Shown here: positions 24,590 through 36,330 of the stretch, piece by piece | Position numbering within the stretch: the stretch's first letter is position 1 | Layout of the letters: the number at the start of each line of letters is the position of its first letter | NCBI RefSeq assembly: GCF_030272615.1 | Contig: NC_081408.1 | Location: 65,980,546 to 66,044,545 of the forward strand | DNA: 64,000 nucleotides | Source: Cryptomeria japonica | Lineage: Eukaryota > Streptophyta > Pinopsida > Cupressales > Cupressaceae | Direction: 5' to 3' | Position numbers and translations under genes: made by a program | The notes under the pieces: generated by a model | The model's database searches: none | What the model was told of the DNA's origin: nothing | What the model saw: only the letters and a program-made list of their open reading frames with translations

Positions 24590-25486
24590 TGTTGGCATTA
24601 TACACTCAAATGAGAATGGTGGATGTTGTCATTCATGGCAAAAAGGTTCCATGGGTTCAACCTTCAATAGACTTCACCTATCGACACCGACAAATACAAC
24701 AAGGCTTATTCACATCGGCATCTAGTTTACACAGGCAGAAGATTATACCAACATTCCAGGCCGACTTGGCAATATTATTGTTTATGTGAAATAAATTGTA
24801 ATGCAAATAATAATTGTATGGCCGACATGTTGTATTGTAAAAACTAATATATTTATGAGCTCTTGTAGGTCATTTGAAATGTATGAAAGCGATGATATGA
24901 GATAGGATAGAGATATGATAGAGAATAGTTGTATATTCATTTTGATGTGTTTATTTTGAGCAAATAAGAAGCAGAGCTGAGCGAAGACTATTCTATATAA
25001 GCATAATAAGTTGACACCATACTGGCTAGGGTTTTTGGCAGAGGCAAAACCAGTATCAGACAAAGCATAATAGCAAACTCATCCAGCATTTTAATGCAAG
25101 TTGTAAGAGTTCATTTTTGTGTTTACATCAGTGTGACTTGATTTTTATTGTTGAGTAGTGAGATCAACGAAGTTGGTGTTCTTGCATGTGTAGGCCCCTT
25201 TTGTACTAATTAATATTTATTCATATGCCCAGTGAGTAAATATTGTGGGTTACAAATCCCACCAAGGTTTTTCCCTTACCAGGTTTCATCGCTAAAATAT
25301 TCTTGTTATGGCCTGCATTGATGTTGATTCCTTTTTTTCTCTTTAATGCATTATTATTTGTTTACTGGTATATTAATCTCAGTTATAGAATTGCAAATAA
25401 GTTTAAATCTTTCATCTACTGGTTAGACACTAATTCACCCCATCCCCCCTTTCTCAGTGTCTTTGGGATTAAGCATTTATCGAACA
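24590..25486 (+). repeat. 5' LTR of element A
   Basis: TATATAA at 24994-25000. Near its 3' end is the C-rich stem-loop region (GACACTAATTCACCCC ... CTCAGTGTC). Ends TCGAACA directly before the primer site. Confidence 0.85.
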
Positions 25487-25514
25487 ATTAGTATCAGAGC
25501 TTGGTCCTCTATTT

Positions 25515-26673
25515 GCAGAAGCCTACCAACTTGAGGAAATTTTGGAACTGGTACCGTTGGAAAGTTTGAGACAATAGTTGGTAGGGGCTCTTGAAGATTT
25601 TGATGCAAAAAAATTAAAGAATATCAAACTGGAAGAAGAACTCAGATCTGCTCAAGAATTCATCAAAGCACTGCAAGAAAACTTGGTCATGGCACAAAGT
25701 AAGAGAAAAGAATTGCATGAGTCACTACCAAAACAAGATGATGAAGAAAAATAAACTCTCAGAGATATTGTAGAGAAACTAAGACAAGAGAATAGTAACA
25801 TGAAGAATGAGATGCAAGACTTAACCATGAGACTATGTAAGGATATTGAAGATAGAAAGAAGAATCGGGAAGATTTGGCCAGATGATTTAATGAAAGAGT
25901 AGATGAATCTATTAGGCTTAGGCATGAAAATGATATGCTTAAAATAGAGTTGATTCAGATGCAACATGAAAAAGAGGAACTTATGAGACAAGTTAGCTCT
26001 ATGGAAAGTGAGTTGGTCACTACAAATGAATAGAAACACAAATTCAAAAAGAGCTCAGACAAGCTTGATGATATGCTAAAAAGTCAAAAACCTGATGGAG
26101 AAATAGTTGGACTTGGATTTTGAACATGGAGAAAGTTCTGGAACTGCAAATAATCATGATCACAACAAACCGGTAAGGCAACCCAATGCTTATAAAGTTA
26201 ATGGAAAATGTTTTAATTGCAACAAATTTGGTCATAGAGCAAATCAATGCAGATTTAGGAATAATCATAATACAAACTCATCTATTGGTCAATGTTCCAA
26301 ATGCAATAAATATGGTCATAACTCAAATAATTGCATAATGAATGTAAAATGCTATGCTTGTGGTAGATTTGGACATCTATCTAATCAATGTAGAACTCAA
26401 ATCAGGAAAGGTTATGGAAAATCTATTCAAAGAAACAATGCAACTTGTTATGCATGTAACAAGATTGGGTATATTGCAAGATTTTGTAGAAGCAAGAATG
26501 TACTGGTAAAAAATAGAGGATCTAATGACAAAGGAAAGGAAAAGGTGAATGAAATCAAGCAAGAATTCTCTAAACAATGGGTCAATAAGATAGATCAAAG
26601 AAATGATGAATCTAGCTTTGCACCGATAGAACAAAGCAATCCTGCACCGGCAGGAAATTCTTCATCTAACTAA
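25515..26673 (+). pseudogene. ORF1 of element A: coiled coil plus four zinc knuckles
   Basis: 25515-26100 reads as a long charged heptad-rich coiled coil (LEDFDAKKLKNIKLEEELRS, QENSNMKNEMQDLTMRL, MQHEKEELMRQVSSMESEL) with several stops. One extra T at about 26117 (GGATTTTGAACATGG versus GGATTTGAACATGG in C) shifts the frame. From 26107 it is open for 188 codons with four CCHC boxes: CFNCNKFGHRANQC (35-48), CSKCNKYGHNSNNC (63-76), CYACGRFGHLSNQC (82-95) and CYACNKIGYIARFC (114-127), the last with Tyr for His. Probably a gag-like RNA-binding protein, but I see no standard capsid domain. More knuckles than the one or two usual in gag. Confidence 0.75.
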
Positions 26674-26999
26674 AGAATAATCCTTAGGGGTAAGGAAACT
26701 AATCAAAGATCATGCACTTTACCCTCAAATGATGGTAAGAAGTCATAATCATTCTTTACCAACACATGTTGAGTTACAATAGAAATTCACTAAACCGACA
26801 AAGCATTTAATGTGGTTGTTAGTTAACCTTTTTTGGCTATAAAGCATTGAAATTTCTCATTTCGACTCACCAAGCATTCAAGTATTCAAAGAGCACAGAA
26901 GTAGAGCACTGACATTCAAGAAGCGAAGCAACAAAGATTTTCTAGGGCATCCAAGGTTTTCACTTGCATTTGATAGAAAAAGGTATTTATTTTGCATCA

Positions 27000-29900
27000 T
27001 GGCTTCTTCATCTTTCATTCTTGAATTCATAGAAAACCCTACTATTGTGGAGAATATCAAATGTCCTAGGCCATTTTTTTAAGATAATTCCTAAGATAGG
27101 TTTGATGGACAACTCTATTAGAGCATTTTCAAAAATTCTGAAGGGAGTTGCATTCGTAGAAGACCCTAGGGAATACATTCACTATAATAGTGAAGATTTA
27201 GGGTTTGGGAATACAAAGAACATTCTTATGGAAGTCATCACAAACAACCAAGGCGTAATCAAACTCGAACATAAGATTATGGAAGATTTAGGGTTCATAG
27301 ACATCCTTCATATGCCTGAATTTGAAGATGAAATTATTTGATATGTTCTAAGTAGAGTTCATGGTGAATTCTTATGGCTTGAATCTGTCTTCAAAATCAC
27401 CAGGGAAGTAATTAAAGTTGTTACAGGTGTACCCTCTACTAAAATAAGGCTTGAGAAGAAGAATAAAATTCCAAACAAAGATGTTATAAATCTAACTGGT
27501 GCTACATCTGATAACAAATCACTCAGGGTAAGTGACATAACTGGTGACAATGTTAAATATACTAGCATGGTTATTGGTTACAAGTTTGCACATACAAATA
27601 GGCTAAATTCTATTTCCACTCTATGCATTCATAGTGCTTATGAAATGGTAAAGAACAATGCAGAAATTGATCTTTGTGAAGGGTTAAAAGATGAATTGAT
27701 AGATAACTTGGACAAAATCAAAGGTGATAAAAAGGGAACATTCAAATTTGGGAATTTACTTATGTGTTTGATGCTATACTTCTCAAAGGAGATTCTCGGT
27801 GTAGGTCATAGGGACTTTGCCTATGATATTTCTGTTGGAAAATAGATTAAGGAGGCAATTTCTGACATGGGTTCGGAAGGAAGAAAAGGGAAAGAATCCC
27901 TCATAGTATTGTTGATAAATATGACAAATTGATATACTTTGTTATAAAGAGAGATGAAATATGGATGGAGGTTGTCAGACCTAGAACTGTTTGGGTAATC
28001 GAAATGGGATATGAACTGGACACCAACATTCTGGAATCTTATGCCAAGATACTTCTAGATGGCCCACCAAAACCTACTGAAAAGATCTTTGGCATTACTG
28101 AAACCATAGAGAATGATGTTTCTATTCAGAAGCAAAGAAAGAAAAGGGATAAATATTGAAAGATGCTTCAAAATCTGTCAAAGATGTCACCAAGGGATTA
28201 TTGAAACCTGATGTTGAGTGGTGTTGTTGCAAGCATTAAAGAAAGAAAATCTGACCAACAACCAGTAACAAATGTTTCCCCTATTGTTACCTCATCTGAG
28301 ACTGATAGTGACTAGGCTGCTGAATTTAAAAGGGTGAATAAGAAGAAGATAAAATCCTCACCGGCACCTGATACATCACCTAAGAAGACAAGGACACTTA
28401 GGAAGAAAGAACAGGCTGTGAGAGAGCCTAGCGATCTGAAGAAGAAGATTGCATAGAAGAAACTAGAACCAAAGGTATCTGATACACTTTCCTCTAAAGA
28501 GCTCTTTAATGAAATAACTTAGGATGGTAATCTCAACAATGTGAATAAGTTTTATCACTCTTTTAATGATTCTAATAAGTACACTATTGAAGAAAGCATA
28601 ATGTTGTATTTAGATATGTATATAAGAAAGTTCTTATTGAAGTCATTGATGTTCTCTCCAATGATTTATATCTAAGACTTGAGGCAAAAAGAATGTCTAT
28701 CATGGAATTGGATAAGAAATTGAAGGTTGAAGCACTATTGGTTGTTCATCCAGCTAAGTCTAGACAAGAAATAGATGAATTGATAGCTGAAGCTAAAAAA
28801 AATGTTTTTGTAAGTGGTCACCGGCAAGTAAGCCTCATGGTTGGCAGGACAAAGGAAATCGTAGATGAAACAACAGACAAATGGGATGTTTTCTTTGTGG
28901 AGAAAGAGAAAAGAGTAGAAAAAGAAAGCAAAAAGTTTATAAATCTTGTACTAAGGTATATCAAAAAGGAGATAAAGGGAAGAATAAGATTGGCGGTGTT
29001 CCTAAGTAAACAATAAAGGATAACTTACCACCACTAGAAGTAGTAGAGGGATAGGCAGAAGTGAAGAATCACCATGTAGAAAAGACATTCGAGGAAGAAA
29101 AAGGAACAGATGCAATTTATCCTAAGTCAAACATTCTATTTACAATGAAGGTTGACACTCGGGACATCAAAATTACAATGAATGATACCTCTATTTTAGA
29201 AATCGATAAAGAAAATTTTGAAGAGAAGAAAATAGAATCTGTAAATGTTGAAATCTCTAACTCACTGATCAAGGTAGTTGACACTCGGAAGGATATTGAG
29301 ATACCATCAGATAAAGCACAAAAATAGCTAGCATTTGAACTAGAAAAGGATAAGAATGTGAATAGGGAAGAGGAAGTGGTAGTTGAACAGAAAATAGAGG
29401 AAGGGACAAAGAAATTAGGAAAAGAGAAGAAAGATAATGCAGAACCTAGCACTTCTCCTAGTACTTCATCTTTGGATTTCAGACCAACAACTGTTACAGA
29501 AGTACTATTGGATTATATAAAGAAAATAATAGAATGTAATGCCTTAGCATTTAAGGGTATCGATGAATCTCTACCAATATTGCAGATGATTGCACCGGAG
29601 TGCAAGGTGGATCATATTGTTGGCTTGATAGGTAAATTGGACACATTGTCTAAATTTATTTCTGCTAACATTTAGACATAAGACAAGATAAGTGAGAAGA
29701 CTATTCAAGAAAAATTATACCGGGAAGCTTGTAAACGACATCAACTAACATAAGATATTGATGATCAGATAAGAAAAACTCAAAAAGAAATTGATGATAT
29801 TGTGGATAACATAATTGGTTCTTTGGAACTAACATCAGTCATAGAACATGAGATGGCTATATATGGTAAAAAGAAAAGGCAAAAATGAAAATGAAAACCA

Positions 29901-30121
29901 AGGAGTTGAAGAATAAGCTTGGTCCAAGACTGGACAATCTAATCACTCACCAGAATGCACTATCAATGGATATAATTCAAGGAGATAGATCACTAGAACA
30001 ACAAATGCACTATCTTATTAGAATGGTCATGCAAATAGAAACAATAATTACCGACAGTACAAAGTTTATGCAGGGTCTGAACTTAGTTCTGGCAGATGTT
30101 TTTCAAGTTGTACACAACTGA
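27000..30121 (+). pseudogene. ORF2 of element A, unknown function
   Basis: Starts MASSSFILEFIENPTIVENI; homologous ORFs in B and C start in the same way. Conserved blocks include KIIPKIG, EDLGFIDILHMPEF, LSRVHGEFMWLESVFKIT, VIGYKFAHTNRLNSIST, IDLCEGLKDELIDNLDKIKG and KFGNLLMCLMLYFSKEI, then a Lys/Ser/Thr-rich middle and a C-terminal coiled coil (MKTKELKNKLGPRLDNLI, QMHYLIRMVMQIETIITDST). At least one T-run frameshift near 27085 and many stops interrupt it. It occupies the place of pol but has no catalytic motif of protease, RT, RNase H or integrase. Possibly a structural or host-interaction protein, but I cannot assign a function. Confidence 0.65.
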
Positions 30122-31696
30122 CTTCAGGGTTCTAAGTAAATTTTTTATTTTATTTTTATTTTTAACATCCTTTGTCATTTATGTCAAAGGGGGAGTGGTA
30201 TAGTGAGAAAAATGTACACTTAATAGATCATTTTCTCAGGGGGAGCACTCACCGTTTTGGATTCATAGTTTTGATTTTTCTCATGAGTGTTCCCATGAAT
30301 TCCAAAGGGGGAGATTGTTGGCATTATACACTCAAATGAGAATGGTGGATGTTTTAAATGATGGAAACAAGGTTCCACAGGTTCAATTGGCAATAGACTT
30401 CATCTACTGGCATCAGCAGATACAACAAATCTTATTCACATCAGCATCTAGTTTACACCGGCAGAAGATTATATATGGTAAAAAGAAAAGGCAAAAATGA
30501 AAATGAAAACCAAGGAGTTGAAGAATAAGCTTGGTCCAAGACTGGACAATCTAATCACTCACCAGAATGCACTATCAATGGATATAATTCAAGGAGATAG
30601 ATCACTAGAACAACAAATGCACTATCTTATTAGAATGGTCATGCAAATAGAAACAATAATTACCGACAGTACAAAGTTTATGCAGGGTCTGAACTTAGTT
30701 CTGGCAGATGTTTTTCAAGTTGTACACAACTGACTTCAGGGTTCTAAGTAAATTTTTTATTTTATTTTTATTTTTAACATCCTTTGTCATTTATGTCAAA
30801 GGGGGAGTGGTATAGTGAGAAAAATGTACACTTAATAGATCATTTGCTCAGGGGGAGCACTCACCGTTTTGGATTCATAGTTTTGATTTTTCTCATGAGT
30901 GTTCCCATGAATTCCAAAGGGGGAGATTGTTGGCATTATACACTCAAATGAGAATGGTGGATGTTTTAAATGATGGAAACAAGGTTCCACAGGTTCAATT
31001 GGCAATAGACTTCACCTACTGGCATCAGCAGATACAACAAATCTTATTCACATCAGCATCTAGTTTACACCGGCAGAAGATTATATATGGTAAAAAGAAA
31101 AGGCAAAAATGAAAATGAAAACCAAGGAGTTGAAGAATAAGCTTGGTCCAAGACTGGACAATCTAATCACTCACCAGAATGCACTATCAATGGATATAAT
31201 TCAAGGAGATAGATCACTAGAACAACAAATGCACTATCTTATTAGAATGGTCATGCAAATAGAAACAATAATTACCGACAGTACAAAGTTTATGCAGGGT
31301 CTGAACTTAGTTCTGGCAGATGTTTTTCAAGTTGTACACAACTGACTTCAGGGTTCTAAGTAAATTTTTTATTTTATTTTTATTTTTAACATCCTTTGTC
31401 ATTTATGTCAAAGGGGGAGTGGTATAGTGAGAAAAATGTACACTTAATAGATCATTTGCTCAGGGGGAGCACTCACCGTTTTGGATTCATAGTTTTGATT
31501 TTTCTCATGAGTGTTCCCATGAATTCCAAAGGGGGAGATTGTTGGCATTATACACTCAAATGAGAATGGTGGATGTTTTAAATGATGGAAACAAGGTTCC
31601 ACAGGTTCAATTGGCAATAGACTTCACCTACTGGCATCAGCAGATACAACAAATCTTATTCACATCAGCATCTAGTTTACACCGGCAGAAGATTAT
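29861..31696 (+). repeat. Three tandem 612-bp copies of the internal/3' LTR junction
   Basis: Units 29861-30472, 30473-31084 and 31085-31696 are nearly identical. Each contains the last 87 codons of ORF2, the 3' non-coding part, a polypurine tract and the first 157 bp of the LTR (LTR starts at 30316, 30928 and 31540). Only the third copy continues into a full LTR. The junction joins LTR GAAGATTATA to internal TATGGTAAAA at a TATA microhomology. Confidence 0.95.
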
Positions 31697-32425
31697 ACTG
31701 GCATTCTAGGCCGACTTGGAAATAGTATTTTTTATGTGAAATAAATTGTAATATAAATAATAATTGTATGGCCGACATGTTTTATTGTAAAGACATATAT
31801 ATTTATGAGCTCTTTTAGGTCATTTGTATGAAAGAGATGATATGAGATAGGATAGAGATATGATAGCAAATAGGTTTATATGCATTTTGATGTGTTTATT
31901 TTGAGCGAATAAGAAGTAGAGCTGAGTGAAGATTATTTTGTATAAGCATAATCATTTGATAGCATACCAAGAAGGGTTTTTGGTAGAGGCAGAACCGATA
32001 TCAGACAGAGCATAACAACAAACTCATCTAGCATTTTGATGCAAGTTGTAAGAGTTCATTTTTGTGTTTACATCAGTGTGACTCCATTTTTATTGCTGAG
32101 CAGTGATCTCTAGGTAGTTGGCTTTCCTGCATGTCCAGGCCCCTTTTGTACTAAGTAATATTTATTTATTTGGTCAGTGAGTAAATATTATGGGTCACAA
32201 ATCCCACTGAGGTTTTTCCCTTACCAGGTTTCCTTGCCAAAATATTTGTGTTATGGTGTGCATTGATGTTGATTCCTTTGTTTCTCTTTACTGCATTATT
32301 ATTTGTTTACCGGTACATTAATCTCAGTTACATAATTGCAAATAAGTTTAAATATTTCATCTACCAGTTAGACACTGATTCACCCCCCCCTCTCAGTGTC
32401 TTTGGGATTAACCAATTATTTAAAA
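31540..32425 (+). repeat. 3' LTR of element A
   Basis: Contains a perfect GACACTGA/TCAGTGTC stem around a C-rich loop at 32371-32400. Final bases read TTTAAAA rather than the CGAACA of the 5' LTR, then the GGTAA duplication. Confidence 0.85.
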
Positions 32426-32482
32426 GGTAAAGGGCCTAAAATGTATTCAACATTGCAAGGGGTGCAATTTTATTACACTACA

Positions 32483-33568
32483 TTTAGCCCCCACTGTAGC
32501 GGGAGTATGGCTTATGCCAATACTATCGATAAAGTAGAAAAAAGAAAGAGATGAAGATAAGAGATGTGTAGAAAGATCACAAGGAGTATAAGATGTCACT
32601 AATCTCAAGGAACCAAGCCTCCAATCTTGGGATCATAACTCACTCAGACATATGCAAGTGCACATAAAAAGGCATGCAACAAAAGCTAATATCTTAAGAC
32701 CTCAAGTCAAATAGTCGAAGAGATCTTGATATAAGAAATGTCTCAATCAACTAATATCAATCTTGAAACATAAAATGCCATCTCATGAATACGTACAATA
32801 TCATAAAAGAGTAAAGCTTACATCATCCATGAACCATAAATAGTAAAACTATGGGTTCATGAGAGGAAGGAGAGAGAGGACACGAATATACATTTTGGTG
32901 ATGTATAAGAAGAAAGGTTAAGAAGAGAAAAACCATGGACATCTCACCTCTAGGACTAGGTGATCCATGGAAAGGACACAGAAGTCTAGCCCCTAGAGTC
33001 CATCTATGTTATCCATGCAAGGAAGGAGAGTGAGAACACCATTAGTTCCAACCAACCTCATGCCTATGTGTGCAAGTGAGGTTCCAAGCACCTCATAGGA
33101 GTCTATGCCTGAGTACACTACAACCTATATAAAATGTATAGTACAAGTGTTAAGAAAGGTGTGATATCTCACTCTAAGAGTTTGTGCTCTAGTTCCGAGA
33201 ATAATCACTCTGTATAGGAGAAAAGTGGCTTCATCTCTCTCTAAGAGTCTATGCTCTGGTTTTGAGAATGACCTACTATACAAGAAAAGAAGAAGTGAAG
33301 ACATCTCACTCTAAGAGTCTATGCTCTAGTTCAAAGAATGACCCACTGTATAAGAAAATAATAAGTGAAAACATCTCACTCTAATAGTCTGTGCTCTAGT
33401 TTCAAGAATGACCCACTGTACCAGGAAAAAGTAGCCTCATTTCTCTCTAATAGTCTATTCTCTGGTTTTGAGAATGACCTACTCTACAAGAGAAAATTGA
33501 TGACATCTTTCTCTAAGAATCTCCCCTTTGGTTCCAAGAATGTCCCACTATACAACGCACAAGAAAAG
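32483..33568 (-). other. 3' interior of K with about 67-bp minisatellite
   Basis: Starts with the K polypurine tract. No coding found. From about 33160 to 33563 six diverged units of about 67 bp each contain CTCTAAGAGTCTATGCTCT and GAGAATGACCCACTATACA. Element B interrupts the last unit at 33569; K resumes at 41550. Confidence 0.65.
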
Positions 33569-34736
33569 TGTTAGGCCCAATATGGAAAGCTAATGTACTA
33601 AGAGGGGAGGGGTGAATCAGTACTCCAAAACCTTTTAACAACAATATCTTTATTGTTATGCATAAACCAAAAAAAGCTGCAACATAACATAAAGCTAAAA
33701 CAAATAAATAACAATCATACATGATTCACTCCATAACTCATATATTTTGGTTACGTAGAAACTCTTGGTTAGAGAGAAAAACTATGGTGGGGATGGCACC
33801 CACAACTTCACTACTGCAATAATAAAGAGTGCTCGGTTAGAGATACATGCTTAGCTATTTCTGATAGCTTACCCTGTTAGGAGTATTAAGATCTTTAGAT
33901 CTACCTTGCTAAAGGATTTTACAACACTTATTCTAAATGTTGCACCTGGTTAAACACTTTACAATTTATAAAATTTGTTAGATTCTTTTACCCTGTTAAA
34001 GGTTTCTCTTACAACTTAAAAATATTATAATAAATCATTACAAATATCTACAACTTTACATCTGAAATGTTATAGAAAATTACATGTGCTCAAAATGAGA
34101 TTACCTTGCTTATAGCATACCTCGGTAACCCATAAAATAACTCAGTAAACCCTTCTGTTTACTCTGTTCTTTGACTATTCTCTGAAATCATTCTCGGTGA
34201 CCTCTGTGTCTCTGTAACAGTCATAACACTCAGTGCTTTCTTCATACACCTCAATATCTCTTCCTCTATCACTATATATCTGATCTCAATCCATGTATAA
34301 ATAGATCTCTTATGTCGGTGATCTGATTCATTGCTTCGATCTTACAAACATGATTTATCGAATGAATAACCATACAAAATATTTCATTGGTTAGATGACC
34401 TCAAAATCATACACAATCCTTAAGTGCAATTTCCAATGTTGTAATGGTTCTATGTTCCTCAATCTTGTAACACATTTCCACATGTGTGTCTAGGTTCAAT
34501 GAATCTGGTAACACGTTTCACTCGGTGTATATCAACTTGGTGTATCATTATTGCTGCTCGGTAGACATACAGTGTTACTCGGTAGACAACTCAATGTATA
34601 CTGTGCTCTATGAATACTTTCTTCTTTAACCGACTATTATGTGCATACCGACTGAATGTTTTGGTAGAGGTAACCGACTAGAGTATATAGAATGACTTTA
34701 GATATAAAACTAATGGCAAATTAATAAATAGTAACA
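33569..34736 (-). repeat. 3' LTR of element B
   Basis: 1168 bp. The minus-strand start TGTTACTATTTATTAA follows the polypurine tract; the other end is GGGCCTAACA. Confidence 0.88.
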
Positions 34737-35983
34737 GTCTCCCCTTTTGACATTAGTTGAGATGTTTGACAAAACTACTTTCAAAGTCATAGCTCAAAAA
34801 TCTATATAATTGCAAAATTTGACTAAACAGACACTATATACATTATTCAATGAAATAGTATATTTAGATATACTCCCCTTATCACTATACTATACAAAAC
34901 TCTGATTTTGCATGATCGGTGATCAATGTTCCATGATAACTGCTCGGTTCACTGCTCTGTTCTATGTCAAAATTGACTCTACATTTGAATACTCTATTTT
35001 GCTCGGTATATACTCCCCCTGTATACTACATTCCCCTGTATACTTTGATATGATACTCACTCCCCCTTTTTGACAAACATCTAAACTTAGTTACCATTCG
35101 GTGGTGGCAACTGGTCAAAAATGAATTTGTACTTTGTCTTTGCATCAGTGAGAGCAGCAGAGAGGGCATCCTTAACACTATCCATAGGTGAATTCTGAGC
35201 TGTAATGTCAGCTAACAGTGAAATTAGTCCATCTAAGGTGCTTCCCTCTTGCTAAGTGGATAGGGAGGTAGCTTTTTTGATCTTCTCTTGGACGAATGAA
35301 AGATGAGGAAGGAATAATTTTGAAGTGTCATTATGTCCATCCTTATCTTGTGTTCTACATTCCTTAGTTCCAATTGTTGAGCCATGAGTTGTTGTAGCTT
35401 GGTATAAAAATTCTGAATGGAATGTGGCTCAGTGGTCAACTTATTAGAGAGATCGGTGATCTCTTTCTCAATTGCTTCTATTTTTATTTTTGATGTCCTT
35501 AATGAATAGAGAGAATGTATAGAGTTTTTGAAATAAATAAAGAATGTGCTTGAGTTGAGGGGACAACTCAGTAATAAATTTGACAAGTTTAACTTTGCCA
35601 ATGGCAATAGCTTTTTGTACCTCTTCAATCATTTTTGTAGTGAGCTCCTTGTCTTTTAACTTGCTCAAATATTCAGATGCATCTACTCTAGATGTCTGTA
35701 TCTTGGTTAGGAGTTCATCCAGTTGAATGTGGATGGCTGCATCTTTGGTTACTGTAGCTCCAAGTAGCATGTTGGTTAAGAGTGCTTTCACCTTCTGAAG
35801 TACTTTTCTTTTTTTTTGAATAGCCATTTGCTTCTCCTGTTTGGCTCTGGCTTTGCATAGTTCACCGAATTCAATGAGTGCTTGCCCTTTTAATTTGGAT
35901 ATATCAACATTGGGAAAAACTATTGGTTTTGACAAATCTAATTTGAAACTATGCTTTTTCATCTTCTTTTCGTTACCTTTCAT
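34737..35983 (-). pseudogene. 3' coding remnant of ORF2, element B
   Basis: 35983-35468 is open: a basic segment (LDLSKPIVFPNVDISKLKGQ, KARAKQEKQMAIQKKRKVLQ) then helical, coiled-coil sequence (MIEEVQKAIAIGKVKLVKFI). A frameshifted continuation 35628-35233 resembles the C-terminal coiled coil of ORF2 in A and D (IKIEAIEKEITDLSNKL). 35232-34737 is the untranslated 3' end with the polypurine tract. It lies in a different frame from the ORF2 body, so at least one indel separates them. Confidence 0.5.
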
Positions 35984-36330
35984 CGGTTGAACTAGAACAA
36001 TGGCTTGTGAGGCTTGATGACCCTTGGTAGGTTGCTTAGTAGAGGAAACACTTTGACCAGTTTCTTTAACCTCTGATGTAGCCTTTGTTGTGTCCTTCAG
36101 TGCTTTAGTGCTTGGGGTCTCAGATGTAACATTTTTAGTGCTAGAAGGAGCTTGTGAAGATTGTTCCCCAGTGGCCTGAGAAGCATTTTCTCCTTCTATA
36201 GATTTGTGACCTTCTGTCCCTTGTTCAGTATCTCAAGGGGCCTCAGTTGAAGTAGATTGAGTGACTGGAGGATAGGGCTGAACTTGCTCCAAAACTGACT
36301 CACTAGATACCAGTTTGGCATATGCATTTC

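Larger units (their letters stand above)
24590..32425 (+). mobile_element. Element A: pol-less LTR retrotransposon, two ORFs
   Basis: LTRs are 24590-25486 (897 bp) and 31540-32425 (886 bp), starting TGTTGGCATTATACACTC. Primer site ATTAGTATCAGAGC at 25487-25500 is the initiator-Met type with one change. Polypurine tract AAAGGGGGAGAT at 31528-31539. Target duplication GGTAA at 24585-24589 and 32426-32430; the uninterrupted target exists at 52315-52345 in the other K LTR. The interior encodes a zinc-knuckle protein and a second long ORF, both broken; no protease, integrase, RT or RNase H. The 3' LTR end is mutated from AACA to AAAA. Confidence 0.9.
23414..32482 (-). repeat. 3' LTR of K, split by element A
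   Basis: The halves 23414-24589 and 32431-32482 align end to end with the 5' LTR at 51155-52384. TATAAAAG on the minus strand at 24285-24292. G/C hairpin cluster at 24412-24465. GGACCGTGGTGAAAGTG palindrome variant near 23758. Confidence 0.8.

Noticed and set aside
25487-25500. tRNA-like sequence at primer sites
   Set aside because: Only the complement of a tRNA 3' end is present, as expected for retrotransposon primer-binding sites; no tRNA gene fold.
29117-29452. 111-codon minus-strand ORF, Ser/Phe-rich
   Set aside because: Shadow of the Glu/Lys-rich ORF2 of element A on the other strand.
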